From: an uncultured Christensenellaceae bacterium
GTDB taxonomy: Bacteria; Bacillota; Clostridia; Christensenellales; UBA3700
Assembly (NCBI GenBank): GCA_944380295.1
Contig: CALWHE010000001.1
Span: forward strand, 65,172 to 129,171
DNA: 64,000 nt
Direction: 5' to 3'
Below are positions 53,357 through 63,499 of this stretch, one piece after another. Each line of letters opens with the position of its first letter. Within the stretch, counting starts at the first letter, position 1. A program made the position numbers and the translations under genes. Below the pieces are notes generated by a model. It was not told the origin of the DNA and did no database searches. It saw only the letters and a list, made by a program, of their open reading frames with translations.

Positions 53357-53808
53357 TATACGACGCGGTCTATGAAAAATATGCCTATAAGCCGATAAGG
53401 GCGATCCTGCTGGCGCTTGCCATTGCGGGCGACGCGGCGGCGGTCGCGCTTTTTGTTGCGGCGTTTGCAGACAGCGTGCTCTTTGCCGCGGCGGGCGCGC
53501 TCATCGTTTTCGATCTCGTCATGCGGCGCGTTTCGCTGGAACTGGTCTATTCTTATCGTTACACGCTCAAACAGAGCGGCGTGGCGATCAGGCGGGAAGT
53601 GATAGGCAGGAGCAGGGAGGTGCTCGTGCTGGACGGCAGTGAAACGCTCACCCCCTGCGCGCCCGACCATGAGGGCAAAAAGCTCTTCGGCGACAGCCGC
53701 GCGGACTTGTATTATGTGGAAAAAAACGGCGGAAAATATGTGGTCAGCTTAGACGCTTATATGTTCGCTATGCTCAAAAAAGAGGTGTCAAATGATATAT
53801 CTGGATAA
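53353..53808 (+). CDS. Small two-TM membrane protein, PH-like soluble part
   Basis: A 151-residue protein with two TM helices in its first ~65 residues and a soluble segment starting RYTLKQSGVAIRREVIGRSR, the style of bacterial PH-like (bPH/DUF304) domains, but no family is certain. It is coupled to mutS2 (ATGA) and overlaps the cysteine desulfurase start by 17 nt. Confidence 0.6.
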   Translation: MIYDAVYEKYAYKPIRAILLALAIAGDAAAVALFVAAFADSVLFAAAGALIVFDLVMRRVSLELVYSYRYTLKQSGVAIRREVIGRSREVLVLDGSETLTPCAPDHEGKKLFGDSRADLYYVEKNGGKYVVSLDAYMFAMLKKEVSNDISG

Positions 53809-54931
53809 CGCCGCCACCACGCAGATGTTTGAAGAATGCGCGGCGGTGTTGCAAAAATACGACCGTGAGTTATATTTCAATCCCTCTGCCCGTTATTCGG
53901 GCGCGCTTGCCGCGCAAGAGGCGGTGAAAGACGCGCGCGCAAGAGTGGCGCGGCGGCTGGGGGCGGACGCGTCGGAGATATATTTCACCGCTTCCGGCAG
54001 CGAGGCGGACAACATGGCGCTGTTGTGCTCTCTGCGCCGCAAAAGCGGCAGGGTGATCGTGTCCGCGGCTGAGCATTCGGCGGTGTATAAGTGCGCCTGC
54101 GAGTTGGAGCGGCGCGGTTACGAGGTGGTGTTCGCGCCCGTCACGCCCTGGGGCGCGGTGGATACGGAGCGGTTCACGGAGCTGCTCACGCCGGACACGG
54201 TGCTGGTGTCCGTCATGCACGTGAGCAACGAAACGGGCGCGGTGAACGACATAAAAACTTTGGCGGCGGCTGTGAAAAAGCGTTGCCCGAAAGCGCTTTT
54301 CCACAGCGACGGCGTGCAGGCGTTCTGCAAAGAGGAGATCAACGTGCATGCCGCCGGCATAGACATGTATTCGCTCAGCGGGCACAAGATACACGCGCCC
54401 AAGGGCGTGGGCGCTCTTTACGTGAAAAAGGGCGTGCATCTTTCCCCCTTCGTGCTGGGCGGCGGACAGGAGGGCGGCGTGCGTTCGGCAACGGAGAACG
54501 TGGCGGGCATTTGCGCTCTGGCTCTTGCCTGCGAACTTGCCGGCGAGCGCATGAGAGCGGCGGCGCCGAGGCTTGCAAAAGAGCGCGCGGAGGCGGAGGA
54601 ATATCTGCAAAAAAATATAGACGATTTGGTGATACTCTCGCGGCGCGGCGCCTGCCTGGACGGCTTTTTGACCCTGGCGGTAAAGGGGGTGCGCGGAGAA
54701 GTGTTGGTGCATATGCTCGACGACGAGGGCATTTTTGTCGGCACGGGCAGCGCCTGCTCTTCGCACAGCGCGGATAAACGCATAGCCGCGGCTTTGGGCG
54801 TGCCGGACGAATATGCGGACGGCATGCTGCGCTTGACGTGCGGGGACATGAACGCGGAGGGGGATCTGCTTGCGGCGTGCCGCGCCTTGGCGGCTGCCGT
54901 GCGGAAGGAAAGGAAGTATATCAAGAGGTAA
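53792..54931 (+). CDS. Cysteine desulfurase (NifS/IscS family)
   Basis: PLP enzyme that takes sulfur from cysteine as a persulfide. The 379-residue protein has YLDNAATTQ, TASGSEADNMALL, HSDGVQAFCKEEI, the PLP lysine in LSGHKIHAPKGVGALYV, and the catalytic Cys in GTGSACSSHSADKR. In Bacillus, NifZ next to thiI supplies sulfur for 4-thiouridine; the adjacent thiI here (3-nt gap) supports that role, rather than general Fe-S assembly. Confidence 0.93.
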   Translation: MIYLDNAATTQMFEECAAVLQKYDRELYFNPSARYSGALAAQEAVKDARARVARRLGADASEIYFTASGSEADNMALLCSLRRKSGRVIVSAAEHSAVYKCACELERRGYEVVFAPVTPWGAVDTERFTELLTPDTVLVSVMHVSNETGAVNDIKTLAAAVKKRCPKALFHSDGVQAFCKEEINVHAAGIDMYSLSGHKIHAPKGVGALYVKKGVHLSPFVLGGGQEGGVRSATENVAGICALALACELAGERMRAAAPRLAKERAEAEEYLQKNIDDLVILSRRGACLDGFLTLAVKGVRGEVLVHMLDDEGIFVGTGSACSSHSADKRIAAALGVPDEYADGMLRLTCGDMNAEGDLLAACRALAAAVRKERKYIKR

Positions 54932-54934
54932 AAT

Positions 54935-56104
54935 ATGGACAAAGTGATTCTGCTCCGTTACGGAGAACTTTTTTTGAAGGGCAGGAACCGCTCTTATTTC
55001 GAAGGGGTTTTGGCGCGCAACATAAAGGCGGCGCTGGCGCCTTTTTCCTGCACGTTCACCCGCACGCAAAACAGGTATTACGTGGAAAATTATTCCTTTG
55101 CGGACGAGTTTGCCATCATCGAAAGGCTGAAAAAGGTGTTCGGTCTGCACTCGCTCTCCGTGGCGGTCAAGCTGCCCACGGCGTTTGAGGAGATCTATGC
55201 GGCGGCGATCGATTGCGCTCCTTCCGTGCCTGGCACCTTCCGCGTCAACGTCAAGCGCGCGGATAAAAAGCTGAGCATGAATTCCATGCAGATAGCGGTG
55301 GAAACGGGCGCGCGTATTTTGCGGGCAAAGCCTTATCTCACCGTGGATCTGCACGATCCGGAATACGTGGTGAACGTGGACATACGCGAAAACGGTCACA
55401 CTTACATTTTCGGGGAAACCGTCGCCTGCGCCGGCGGCATGCCGGTGGGCACGGCGGGCAAGGGCATGCTGCTTTTGTCGGGCGGCTTCGATTCTCCCGT
55501 GGCGGGCTGGCGCATGGCAAAGAGGGGCATGAAGATCTTTGCCGTGCATTATCACAGTTATCCGCACACCAGCCTGCAAGCCAAAGAAAAGGTGGTGGAC
55601 CTTGCCAAAAAGCTCACGCCCTGGTGCGGCGGCATCACCCTTTATGTGGTGCCTTTCACGCACATACAGGAAGAGATACACCGCCGCTGCAACGCCAACT
55701 TCATGATAACCGTGATGCGGCGCGTGATGGTGCGCATTGCGGAGAAACTGGCGGAAAAGGAAGGGTGCGGCTGTCTGATCACGGGGGAGAGCCTGGGGCA
55801 GGTGGCTTCGCAGACGATGGAGAGTATCACCAGCACGGAAGACGCCGTGAGGGCGCTGCCCGTATTCCGTCCGCTCATCGCCATGGACAAAACGGAGATC
55901 ATGGAGCAGGCGGAGCGCATAGACACTTATGAGATCAGCAAGCAGCCGTTCGAGGACTGCTGCACGGTGTTTTTGCCGCGCGATCCCGTCATCCACCCCA
56001 AGCTGGAAGAAGCGCGGGCGGAAGAGGAGAAGTTGCAGGAAGAAGAGGCGCTCATCGCCGAGGCGATCGCGGGCGCGGAAGTGCTGGAATTGAAAGAAGA
56101 GTGA
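54935..56104 (+). CDS. thiI: tRNA 4-thiouridine synthetase ThiI
   Basis: Adenylates U8 of tRNA and installs sulfur. The 389-residue protein has a ferredoxin-like/THUMP N-terminal part (~1-165) and a PP-loop ATPase (LLSGGFDSPVAGWRMAKRG, ~178-196). The C-terminal rhodanese domain of E. coli ThiI is absent, as in Bacillota, so sulfur should come directly from the neighbouring desulfurase. The C-terminus ends in a Glu-rich helix. Terminator sequence follows at 56155. Confidence 0.95.
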   Translation: MDKVILLRYGELFLKGRNRSYFEGVLARNIKAALAPFSCTFTRTQNRYYVENYSFADEFAIIERLKKVFGLHSLSVAVKLPTAFEEIYAAAIDCAPSVPGTFRVNVKRADKKLSMNSMQIAVETGARILRAKPYLTVDLHDPEYVVNVDIRENGHTYIFGETVACAGGMPVGTAGKGMLLLSGGFDSPVAGWRMAKRGMKIFAVHYHSYPHTSLQAKEKVVDLAKKLTPWCGGITLYVVPFTHIQEEIHRRCNANFMITVMRRVMVRIAEKLAEKEGCGCLITGESLGQVASQTMESITSTEDAVRALPVFRPLIAMDKTEIMEQAERIDTYEISKQPFEDCCTVFLPRDPVIHPKLEEARAEEEKLQEEEALIAEAIAGAEVLELKEE

Positions 56105-56154
56105 TTTTTTTGCCGCCGCGGCAGGCAAAGCGGCGGGAAAAAGGAAAAAACGTC

Positions 56155-56196
56155 TGCGGGCGCGGGAAAATATTTCCGCGCCCGCATTATATTTTT
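56155..56196 (+). terminator. Terminator of the pheST-thiI unit
   Basis: A 14-bp stem (56155-56168 with 56173-56186, one G-T pair), starting TGCGGGCGCGG, with an AATA loop, followed by TTATATTTTT. Confidence 0.85.
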
Positions 56197-56206
56197 ATAT
56201 AATGGA

Positions 56207-56236
56207 TTGACTTATGCGCGTCAATAATGATATTAT
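56207..56236 (+). promoter_or_regulatory. Promoter of the P-type ATPase operon, placed for a leaderless mRNA
   Basis: TTGACT (56207-56212), 18-nt spacer, TATTAT (56231-56236), then CATAAT and ATG 56243. The expected +1 is the A of the ATG, and no ribosome site is present. Confidence 0.6.
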
Positions 56237-56242
56237 CATAAT

Positions 56243-59194
56243 ATGGCTGCCAAGAAAAAGAACGCGGTAGAAAAAACCGGACAAGTCGCGGCGGAAGAGC
56301 AGGAAAAGAAAAAGGCTCGGACGAAAAGCGCGGCGGAGCAGAGCGCGGACGCAAAGTCCGCGGGCGGCAGCACACGCCAAAAGCGGGCTTGGGCGGAAAA
56401 GCCGGCGGAGATAAAAGAAGAGCTTGTGCCCGCGGCGCAAACCGAGCCGGAGCCGCTGCCGCAGGAAAAGCCGGCGGCAAAGCCGCGCAAAAAAGCCGCG
56501 GCAAAAAAAGGCGCGCAGCAGGAAGTGCCCGTTGCGGAGGCGGAAAAAGCCGAGGCGCAGAAGCCGGCGGATATTGCCGCGGCGGAAGAAGTTGCGGCAG
56601 CCGTGCCCGTGCAGGAGCAGCCTGCGGAAGGAGCGCCCGCCGCGGCGCAGAGCGGGCGCAAGTCAAAAAAAGCGCGCGGCGCCAAAAAGAAGGAACAAAA
56701 GACTTTCGATCATCCGCTGGAAAGGGTGGAAGCCGATCCGCAGACGGGACTGAGTGAAGAGCAGGTGGCAGAGCGCACGGAGCGCGGTCTGAACAACGAA
56801 CAGCCCAACATCGTCACAAAATCTTATCTGAACATTTTCCGTTCCAACGTCATCACGCTGTTCAACGGTCTGAATTTTCTGCTTGCCGCGCTGATACTGG
56901 TTTACGGCAGCATCAAGAACATGACCTTTATCATTCTGGTCGTGTGCAACATGGTGGTGGGCATCGTGCAGGAGATACGTTCCAAACTGGTTTTGGAAAA
57001 GATGTCTTTGCTCAACGTGCCCAAAGTCAGCGTGATCCGCGGCGGCGAGAAAAAACATGTGGATATGTCGGACATCGTCATCGACGACATTATCGAGATC
57101 CACGCCGGCGAGCAGATAGCTTCCGACAGCGTGGTGGTGAGCGGCGAATGCGAAGTGAACGAGAGCATGCTCACGGGCGAGCAGGACGACATACACAAAA
57201 CGCCGGGAGAGGAGCTTTTGTCCGGCAGCATAGTGCAGGCGGGCACTTGCCGCGCCCGCGTGACCAAGGTGGGCAAAGACAACTTTGCCGCCACCATACT
57301 TTCCGAGGCGAAAAAGTATAAAAAATCCAAATCCCAGCTGATGCGCTCCATCAACTGGATAATCAGGATAGTCACCATCGCCATCTTCCCCATGGGTATA
57401 CTCATGTATCTGACCAACTGTTCTGACAGAGGGGTGGACTTCGGGGCGATGTTCAACATCACGTCGAGCGACGTGGCGGAGCGCGTGAGCAACGTCATCA
57501 CCAACACGGTGGCGTCCGTGGTGGGCATGATACCGGAAGGGCTGGTGATGATGACGTCCATCGCGCTTGCCGTTGGCGTTATCAAGCTGGCGCGCAAACA
57601 GACGTTGGTGCAGGATCTTTATTCCATAGAAACGCTGGCGCGCGTGGATATGCTCTGTTTGGACAAAACGGGCACCATCACGGAAGGCAGCATGCAGGTG
57701 GAACGCGTTCATCAATATTCGGACAAATTCGGCGCGGTGACGGACATCATGACCGCCATGGTGGCGGCGCTGGGCGCGAGCGGCTCCACCTTTGAGGCGT
57801 TTGCCGATTACTTCAAAGGCGAAAACGTCTGGCAGGCGATAAGCACGGTGCCTTTTTCTTCCGCCCGCAAGTGGAGCGGCGCGGACTTCGGCGAAAAGGG
57901 CAGGTTCATCGTGGGCGCGCCCGAATTCGTGCTGAAAGAGAGATATTCCCTGGTGCAAAAAGACGTGGAGGAATACACGCGCCAGGGCTATCGCGTGCTT
58001 TTGCTGGTGCACTCTTCCCAGCCGCTCAAAGACGAGGTGCGGGAAGAGCGGTTAAAGCCGGTGGCGCTGATCGTGCTTTCGGACAAGATCCGCGCCAGCG
58101 CGGGCGAAACGCTCAAATATTTTGCCGAACAGGGCGTTGAGATCAAGATAATCTCCGGCGACAATCCCATCACCGTGTCCAAAGTGGCGGAGCGCGCGGG
58201 CGTGAAGGGCTTTGACAGCTTTATCGACGCCACCACGCTCAAAACGGAAGAAGACGTGCTTGCTGCCTGCGACAAGTATACGATCTTCGGCAGGGTCACG
58301 CCCAAGCAGAAAAAGCTGCTGGTGCAGGGGCTTAAAGCCAAGGGGCACACGGTGGGCATGACGGGCGACGGCGTGAACGACGTGATGGCGCTCAAAGAGG
58401 CGGACTGCTCCATCGCCATGGCTTCGGGCAGTGAAGCGGCGCGCAACGTGGCGCAGCTGGTGCTGATGAACAGCGACTTTGCCTCTCTGCCCAGCGTAGT
58501 GTTGGAAGGCAGAAGGGTGATAAACAACATAGAAAGGGTGGCGTCTTTGTTCCTGGTCAAGACCACGTTCAGCACGCTGCTCACGCTGATGTGCATAATT
58601 TTCCAGATGTCCTATCCGTTCGAGCCGATCCAGCTCACGCTGATCAGCGCGCTGTTCGTGGGCATACCTTCCTTCTTCCTGGCGCTGGAACCCAACGGGC
58701 GCAAGGTGGAAGGCAACTTTTTGTCCAAGGTGTTCTCCAAGGCGCTGCCGGCGGGCATGACCATCACCTTGATGGCAACGATAACCTGTCTGCTATACCG
58801 CGACATCGGACTGGACGTTTCCGCTCAGATAGCCACCATGGCGTTTTACATCACGGCGCTCTCTTCGCTGATAGTGCTGTTGCAGGCGTGTTATCCGTAT
58901 ACCAAACTGCGCCTGCTCATCATCGGTTTTGCCCTGGTGGTGCTCATCTTTGCCGTGAGCGTGGACTGGACAAGGGAATTCTTCTCCATCACGTCGCTCA
59001 CATCTGACATGCTGCGCAACCTGATCATAATGATGGTGTGCGTGCCGCCGTGCATTTTGTTCATGCGCGCGGAAGTGGGTGCGATAAGAGAGCTGTATCG
59101 GACGATAAAGAAGTTCTTCTTCAATGTCTACACATGGATAAAAAATACCGTAAATAAGTTCATCGGGAGTATAAAAAAGACAAATGAACCATGA
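56243..59194 (+). CDS. P-type cation ATPase (CtpE-like) with long low-complexity N-terminus
   Basis: An ATP-driven cation pump of 983 residues. After an unusual ~150-residue Ala/Lys/Glu-rich N-terminal extension come the actuator domain (MLTGEQDD with TGE), TM4 PEGL (~432), phosphorylation site D474-KTGTIT, nucleotide domain, and hinge [21 protein letters not shown]. The core most resembles the CtpE group ([20 protein letters not shown]), linked to calcium in mycobacteria; the ion here is not established. No heavy-metal-binding domain or CPC motif. guaA overlaps its end by 11 nt, so the two are co-transcribed. Confidence 0.9.
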   Translation: MAAKKKNAVEKTGQVAAEEQEKKKARTKSAAEQSADAKSAGGSTRQKRAWAEKPAEIKEELVPAAQTEPEPLPQEKPAAKPRKKAAAKKGAQQEVPVAEAEKAEAQKPADIAAAEEVAAAVPVQEQPAEGAPAAAQSGRKSKKARGAKKKEQKTFDHPLERVEADPQTGLSEEQVAERTERGLNNEQPNIVTKSYLNIFRSNVITLFNGLNFLLAALILVYGSIKNMTFIILVVCNMVVGIVQEIRSKLVLEKMSLLNVPKVSVIRGGEKKHVDMSDIVIDDIIEIHAGEQIASDSVVVSGECEVNESMLTGEQDDIHKTPGEELLSGSIVQAGTCRARVTKVGKDNFAATILSEAKKYKKSKSQLMRSINWIIRIVTIAIFPMGILMYLTNCSDRGVDFGAMFNITSSDVAERVSNVITNTVASVVGMIPEGLVMMTSIALAVGVIKLARKQTLVQDLYSIETLARVDMLCLDKTGTITEGSMQVERVHQYSDKFGAVTDIMTAMVAALGASGSTFEAFADYFKGENVWQAISTVPFSSARKWSGADFGEKGRFIVGAPEFVLKERYSLVQKDVEEYTRQGYRVLLLVHSSQPLKDEVREERLKPVALIVLSDKIRASAGETLKYFAEQGVEIKIISGDNPITVSKVAERAGVKGFDSFIDATTLKTEEDVLAACDKYTIFGRVTPKQKKLLVQGLKAKGHTVGMTGDGVNDVMALKEADCSIAMASGSEAARNVAQLVLMNSDFASLPSVVLEGRRVINNIERVASLFLVKTTFSTLLTLMCIIFQMSYPFEPIQLTLISALFVGIPSFFLALEPNGRKVEGNFLSKVFSKALPAGMTITLMATITCLLYRDIGLDVSAQIATMAFYITALSSLIVLLQACYPYTKLRLLIIGFALVVLIFAVSVDWTREFFSITSLTSDMLRNLIIMMVCVPPCILFMRAEVGAIRELYRTIKKFFFNVYTWIKNTVNKFIGSIKKTNEP

Positions 59195-60719
59195 ATTAGT
59201 GATAGTTTTGGACTTTGGCGGTCAGTATAACCAGCTGATCGCCCGCAGGGTGAGGGAACAGAACGTGTATTGCGAGATGTATCCCTGCACCATGCCCGCG
59301 GAAAAGATACTTGCCAAAAACCCCAAAGGCATCATCTTCACCGGCGGACCTTCCAGCGTTTACGAGGAGGGCGCGCCGCATGTGGACAAGGCGCTTTTGC
59401 AGGCGGGCGTGCCCGTGCTGGGTATCTGTTACGGCTGTCAGCTGATCGCCCATACGCTGGGCGGCAAGGTGGCGCACGCACAGGTGCGCGAATACGGCAG
59501 GCAGCAGGCGGAATACGACACTTCTTCCCCCATATACAAGGGCTTGAACGGCAGCGGCGTGTGCTGGATGAGCCATACTGACAGGGTGGAAGAGCTGCCC
59601 GAAGGCTTCAAAGTGCTTGCGCACACCGATACCTGCAAGGTGGCGGCTTTCGGCAATGAGGAAAAACGCATATACGGCGTGCAGTATCACCCCGAGGTGG
59701 TGCACACGCAGCAGGGCATAGACATGCTGCGCAACTTCCTTTACAACGTGGCGGGCGTGCACGGCGACTGGACGATGGACAACTTTGTGGCAAGCAAAGT
59801 GGAAGAGCTCAAAAAGCGCATAGGCGACAAAAAGGTGCTTTGCGCGTTCAGCGGCGGCGTGGACAGCGCCGTGGCGGCAACGCTGATACACCGCGCGGTG
59901 GGCGACAACCTCACCTGCATTTTCGTCGATCACGGTCTGCTGCGCAAATACGAGGCAGACGAGGTGATGCGCGTGTTCAAGCAGGAGCGCGGCATGAACG
60001 TCATCCTGGCGGACGCGTCCAAGCGTTTCCTCAAGATCCTGCGCGGCGTGAAGGAGCCGGAGAAAAAGCGCAAACTCATCGGCGCGGAATTTATCCGCGT
60101 GTTCGAAGAAGAGGCGAACAAGATAGGAGAGGTGGACTTTTTGGTGCAGGGCACCATTTATCCGGATGTGATAGAATCCGGCTTGGGCAATTCCGCCACC
60201 ATCAAAAGCCATCACAACGTGGGCGGTCTGCCCAGCGTGATCAAATTCAAGGAACTGGTGGAACCGTTGCGCGATCTCTTCAAAGACGAGGTGCGCAAGG
60301 TGGGCTTTGAGCTGGGACTGCCCAAAAACATAGTCATGCGTCAGCCCTTCCCCGGACCGGGGCTTGCCATCAGGGTGATAGGCAACATCACGGAACGCAA
60401 ACTTTCCATCCTGCGCGACGCGGACTTTATCCTGCGCGACGAGATAGCGCGCAACAACCTGGACACGGAGATCTGGCAGTATTTCGCCGTGCTCACCAAT
60501 ATGCGCAGCGTGGGCGTCATGGGTGACAGCAGGACATACGATTACACGGTGGTGCTGCGCGCGGTCACTTCCGTAGACGGCATGACGGCGGACTGGGCGA
60601 GGATACCTTCCGAGGTGCTCAGCCGCATTTCCGAGCGCATCGTCAACGAAGTCAAGCACGTGAACAGGGTGGTTTACGACATCACGTCCAAACCGCCGGC
60701 AACCATCGAATGGGAATAA
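59184..60719 (+). CDS. guaA: GMP synthase (glutamine-hydrolysing)
   Basis: Converts XMP to GMP. The 511-residue protein has a class I glutamine amidotransferase domain with nucleophile C82 ([15 protein letters not shown]) and His/Glu in [10 protein letters not shown], then the ATP-pyrophosphatase P-loop ([20 protein letters not shown], from ~221) and the dimerisation domain ending [13 protein letters not shown]. Start ATG 59184 overlaps the ATPase gene by 11 nt; GGGAG lies 12-16 nt upstream. purA follows after 31 nt with its own strong ribosome site. Confidence 0.97.
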   Translation: MNHELVIVLDFGGQYNQLIARRVREQNVYCEMYPCTMPAEKILAKNPKGIIFTGGPSSVYEEGAPHVDKALLQAGVPVLGICYGCQLIAHTLGGKVAHAQVREYGRQQAEYDTSSPIYKGLNGSGVCWMSHTDRVEELPEGFKVLAHTDTCKVAAFGNEEKRIYGVQYHPEVVHTQQGIDMLRNFLYNVAGVHGDWTMDNFVASKVEELKKRIGDKKVLCAFSGGVDSAVAATLIHRAVGDNLTCIFVDHGLLRKYEADEVMRVFKQERGMNVILADASKRFLKILRGVKEPEKKRKLIGAEFIRVFEEEANKIGEVDFLVQGTIYPDVIESGLGNSATIKSHHNVGGLPSVIKFKELVEPLRDLFKDEVRKVGFELGLPKNIVMRQPFPGPGLAIRVIGNITERKLSILRDADFILRDEIARNNLDTEIWQYFAVLTNMRSVGVMGDSRTYDYTVVLRAVTSVDGMTADWARIPSEVLSRISERIVNEVKHVNRVVYDITSKPPATIEWE

Positions 60720-60750
60720 GAAAAAAGATCTTCCAAAAAGGAGAAAGAAT

Positions 60751-62025
60751 ATGTTAACAGCAATAGTGGGAATCAACTGGGGCGACGAAGGCAAGGGCAG
60801 AATGGTGGACCTTATTTCGCGCGACTATGACGTGGTGTGCCGTTATCAGGGCGGCAACAACGCCGGACACACCGTGATCAACGAGCGCGGCAAGTTCATC
60901 CTCAATCTGATACCTTCTGGCATCCTGCGTCCGGAAGTGACCAACGTGATGGGCAACGGCATGGTCATAGACATCAAGCACCTGTGCGGAGAGATGGACA
61001 AGTTGGCTGCCGCGGGCGTGAAAATCACTCCCGAACAGCTCAAAATAAGTGAAAGAGCCGTTATCTGCATGCCTTACCACGTGCAGCAGGACTGCCTGGA
61101 AGAAGACAGACTGGGTGACGCCAAATACGGTTCCACCCGCCGCGGTATCGCGCCGGTATACGGGGACAAGTATCTGAAAAAGGTCATCATGATGGGCGAT
61201 CTTTTTTATCCCGAACAGCTGAAAAAGCGCCTTACGGGCATCATAGATTATAAAAACCTCGTCATCAATAAGGCTTACGGCGCAGACGTCATCACGCTCG
61301 ATTCCGTTTTGGAATATCTCAACACTTACGGGGAGAGGCTCAAACCGCACGTGTGCAACGTATCCGCCTTCCTGGAAAAGGCGATAGACGAGGGTAAAAA
61401 CGTGATGTTCGAAGCTCAGCTGGGCGCCCTGCGCGACATAGACTTCGGCATCAATCCTTACACCTCTTCTTCCAACACCATCGCCGCATACGCGCCCATC
61501 GGCGCGGGCATACCCAACCGCAAACTTGACAGAGTGATAGGCATAATGAAGGCATACTCCTCCTGCGTGGGAGAAGGACCCTTTACGGTGGAGTGGTTCG
61601 GCAAAGAAGCGGAAGATCTGCGCGCGGCGGGCGGAGAATACGGCGCCGCCACCGGCAGACCGCGCAGAGTTGGTCCTTTCGACGCGGTGGCGTCCCGTTA
61701 CGGCGTGTTCGCCCAGGGCGCGGACACCCTGGCGCTCACAAAACTGGACGTGCTCTCTTATATGGAAAAAATACCCGTTTGCGTGGCTTACGAAGTGGAC
61801 GGGGAGCGCGTGGAAGATTTCCCGCGCGGCGTGGAACTGGACAAGGCAAAGCCCGTTTACGAATATGTGGACGGCTGGAAGTGCGACATCTCCGGTTGCC
61901 GCAAGGAAGCAGACCTGCCCAAGGCGGCGCGCGCTTACGTGGATTACCTGGAAAAACTGGTGGGCTGCGAGATAAGCCTGGTTTCCGTGGGAGCGGAGCG
62001 CAGCGAATACATAGTGCGCAAATAA
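60751..62025 (+). CDS. purA: Adenylosuccinate synthase
   Basis: GTP-dependent ligation of IMP and aspartate, first step to AMP. The 424-residue protein has the glycine-rich NWGDEGKGRMVD (catalytic Asp), GGNNAGHTV (catalytic His), GSTRRGIAPVYGDK, and VGPFDAVASRYG. A short insertion CDISGCRKEADLPKAA near the C-terminus replaces the commoner WKEDI-type segment. ATG 60751 follows AAAGGAGAAAG. Paired with guaA, the two branch enzymes from IMP/XMP are expressed together. Confidence 0.96.
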   Translation: MLTAIVGINWGDEGKGRMVDLISRDYDVVCRYQGGNNAGHTVINERGKFILNLIPSGILRPEVTNVMGNGMVIDIKHLCGEMDKLAAAGVKITPEQLKISERAVICMPYHVQQDCLEEDRLGDAKYGSTRRGIAPVYGDKYLKKVIMMGDLFYPEQLKKRLTGIIDYKNLVINKAYGADVITLDSVLEYLNTYGERLKPHVCNVSAFLEKAIDEGKNVMFEAQLGALRDIDFGINPYTSSSNTIAAYAPIGAGIPNRKLDRVIGIMKAYSSCVGEGPFTVEWFGKEAEDLRAAGGEYGAATGRPRRVGPFDAVASRYGVFAQGADTLALTKLDVLSYMEKIPVCVAYEVDGERVEDFPRGVELDKAKPVYEYVDGWKCDISGCRKEADLPKAARAYVDYLEKLVGCEISLVSVGAERSEYIVRK

Positions 62026-62041
62026 CGCGCGCGCAATAAAT

Positions 62042-62683
62042 ATGGAGTATAGCAAGGAGCAGATAACAGACCTGCTTGACAAGCTGTTGCAGGCGCATCC
62101 GCAGCCGGAGTGCGAGTTGAACTTCTCTTCTCCGTTCGAGCTGCTCGTGGCGGTGATCCTCTCCGCTCAATGCACGGACAAGCGCGTCAACGAGGTGACC
62201 AAAACGCTGTTTGCCAAATACAACAAGCCGCAGGACTTTGCACAGATCAGGCAGGAGGAGTTGGAAAAGCTCATCTATTCTTGCGGCTTTTACCGCAGCA
62301 AGGCGGCGCACATCATCTCCTGCGCGCGCGACATCGTGGAGCGTTTCGGCGGCGAGGTGCCCGAGGACTTTGAAAGTCTGCTCTCTCTTGCAGGGGTGGG
62401 CAGAAAAACGGCAAACGTGGTCGGCGGCGTGGCGTTCGGCAAGCAGACCATGGCGGTGGACACGCATGTGCTGCGCCTTGCCAACCGCATAGGTTTCATC
62501 TCTTCAAACAAACCGGAAGAGGTGGAGCGCAGACTGGTGGAGATATTCCCGCAAGAGCGGCTCACCCAGGCTCACCATCTGCTCATACTGCACGGCAGAT
62601 ACGTCTGCACGGCGCGCCGTCCCGACTGCGCGGCGTGCCCGATAACGCAATATTGCAAATTCTTTAACGAAGGTGGACTATGA
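62042..62683 (+). CDS. nth: Endonuclease III
   Basis: Base-excision repair glycosylase/AP lyase for oxidised pyrimidines. The 213-residue protein has the helix-hairpin-helix LAGVGRKTANVVGGVAFG (catalytic Lys), AVDTHVLRLANRIG (catalytic Asp), and the C-terminal [4Fe-4S] ligands C-X6-C-X2-C-X5-C (CTARRPDCAACPITQYC). ATG 62042 lies 16 nt after purA, and its end overlaps the next gene (ATGA). Confidence 0.96.
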   Translation: MEYSKEQITDLLDKLLQAHPQPECELNFSSPFELLVAVILSAQCTDKRVNEVTKTLFAKYNKPQDFAQIRQEELEKLIYSCGFYRSKAAHIISCARDIVERFGGEVPEDFESLLSLAGVGRKTANVVGGVAFGKQTMAVDTHVLRLANRIGFISSNKPEEVERRLVEIFPQERLTQAHHLLILHGRYVCTARRPDCAACPITQYCKFFNEGGL

Positions 62684-63498
62684 ATAAAATTTTGAGTATC
62701 GCTCAAACCGCGCCCCGCGTGGTGAAGCTGGAAGTGGAAGCTCCTGACGTGGCGCGCCACTGTCAGCCCGGTCAATTTATCATTCTTAGGGCGGATGCCG
62801 ACGGGGAAAGGGTGCCTTTTACCATCTGTGATTACAACAGGGGGAGCGGCACGATAACTCTGCTCATCCAGGTGGTGGGGGACACCACCGCCAAGATAGC
62901 CGCGATGAAAGCGGGCGAATATATCCACGATCTGGTGGGACCTCTGGGCAACCCCACGGAGCTTGAAGAATACGAAAACGTGGTGCTGGTGGGCGGCGGC
63001 ATAGGCTGTGCGGTCATCTATCCGCAGGCAAAAAAGCGCATGAGCGAGGGCAAACCCTGCGACATCATCATCGGCGCCAAAACAAGCGAACTGCTCTTTG
63101 CCAAAGAGGACTTCAAAAAGTTTGCCAAAAACCTTTATATCACCACGGACGACGGTAGCGAGGGCTTGAAGGGCTTTGTCACCACTCAGCTGGAACAGCT
63201 CATTCAAAGCGGAGCCAAGATAGACTGCGTGTTTGTGGTCGGACCCATGATAATGATGAAAAACGTGTGCGACGTCACCGCCAAATACAACATTCCCACC
63301 GTGGTGAGCATGAACTCGCTGATGCTGGACGGCACGGGCATGTGCGGCTGCTGCCGCATCACCGTGGGCGGGGAAACCAAATACGCCTGCGTGGACGGTC
63401 CGGAATTCGACGGGCACAAGGTGGACTTTAAGGAAGCCATGCAGAGGGTGGACTTTTATAAGAAGAGAGGCAACGACTGCCGCATGATGAGGTATTGA
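62680..63498 (+). CDS. Sulfide/dihydroorotate dehydrogenase-like FAD/NAD-binding subunit (NfnA/SudB type)
   Basis: A 272-residue ferredoxin-reductase-fold subunit. N-terminal FAD domain (VPFTICDYN), NAD domain (VVLVGGGIGCAVIYPQAK) and a C-terminal [2Fe-2S] cluster motif (SLMLDGTGMCGCCRITV ... YACVDGPEFDGH) are seen. It is the partner of the GltA-like subunit that starts 2 nt later. Such pairs include the electron-bifurcating NADH-dependent ferredoxin:NADP reductase (Nfn) and sulfide dehydrogenase; which of these applies is not decided by the visible sequence. Confidence 0.88.
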   Translation: MNKILSIAQTAPRVVKLEVEAPDVARHCQPGQFIILRADADGERVPFTICDYNRGSGTITLLIQVVGDTTAKIAAMKAGEYIHDLVGPLGNPTELEEYENVVLVGGGIGCAVIYPQAKKRMSEGKPCDIIIGAKTSELLFAKEDFKKFAKNLYITTDDGSEGLKGFVTTQLEQLIQSGAKIDCVFVVGPMIMMKNVCDVTAKYNIPTVVSMNSLMLDGTGMCGCCRITVGGETKYACVDGPEFDGHKVDFKEAMQRVDFYKKRGNDCRMMRY

Positions 63499-63499
63499 T

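Noticed and set aside
53870..56128. 752-codon open frame on the minus strand opposite the desulfurase and thiI
   Set aside because: An artefact of GC-rich codon use; both sense genes are certain.
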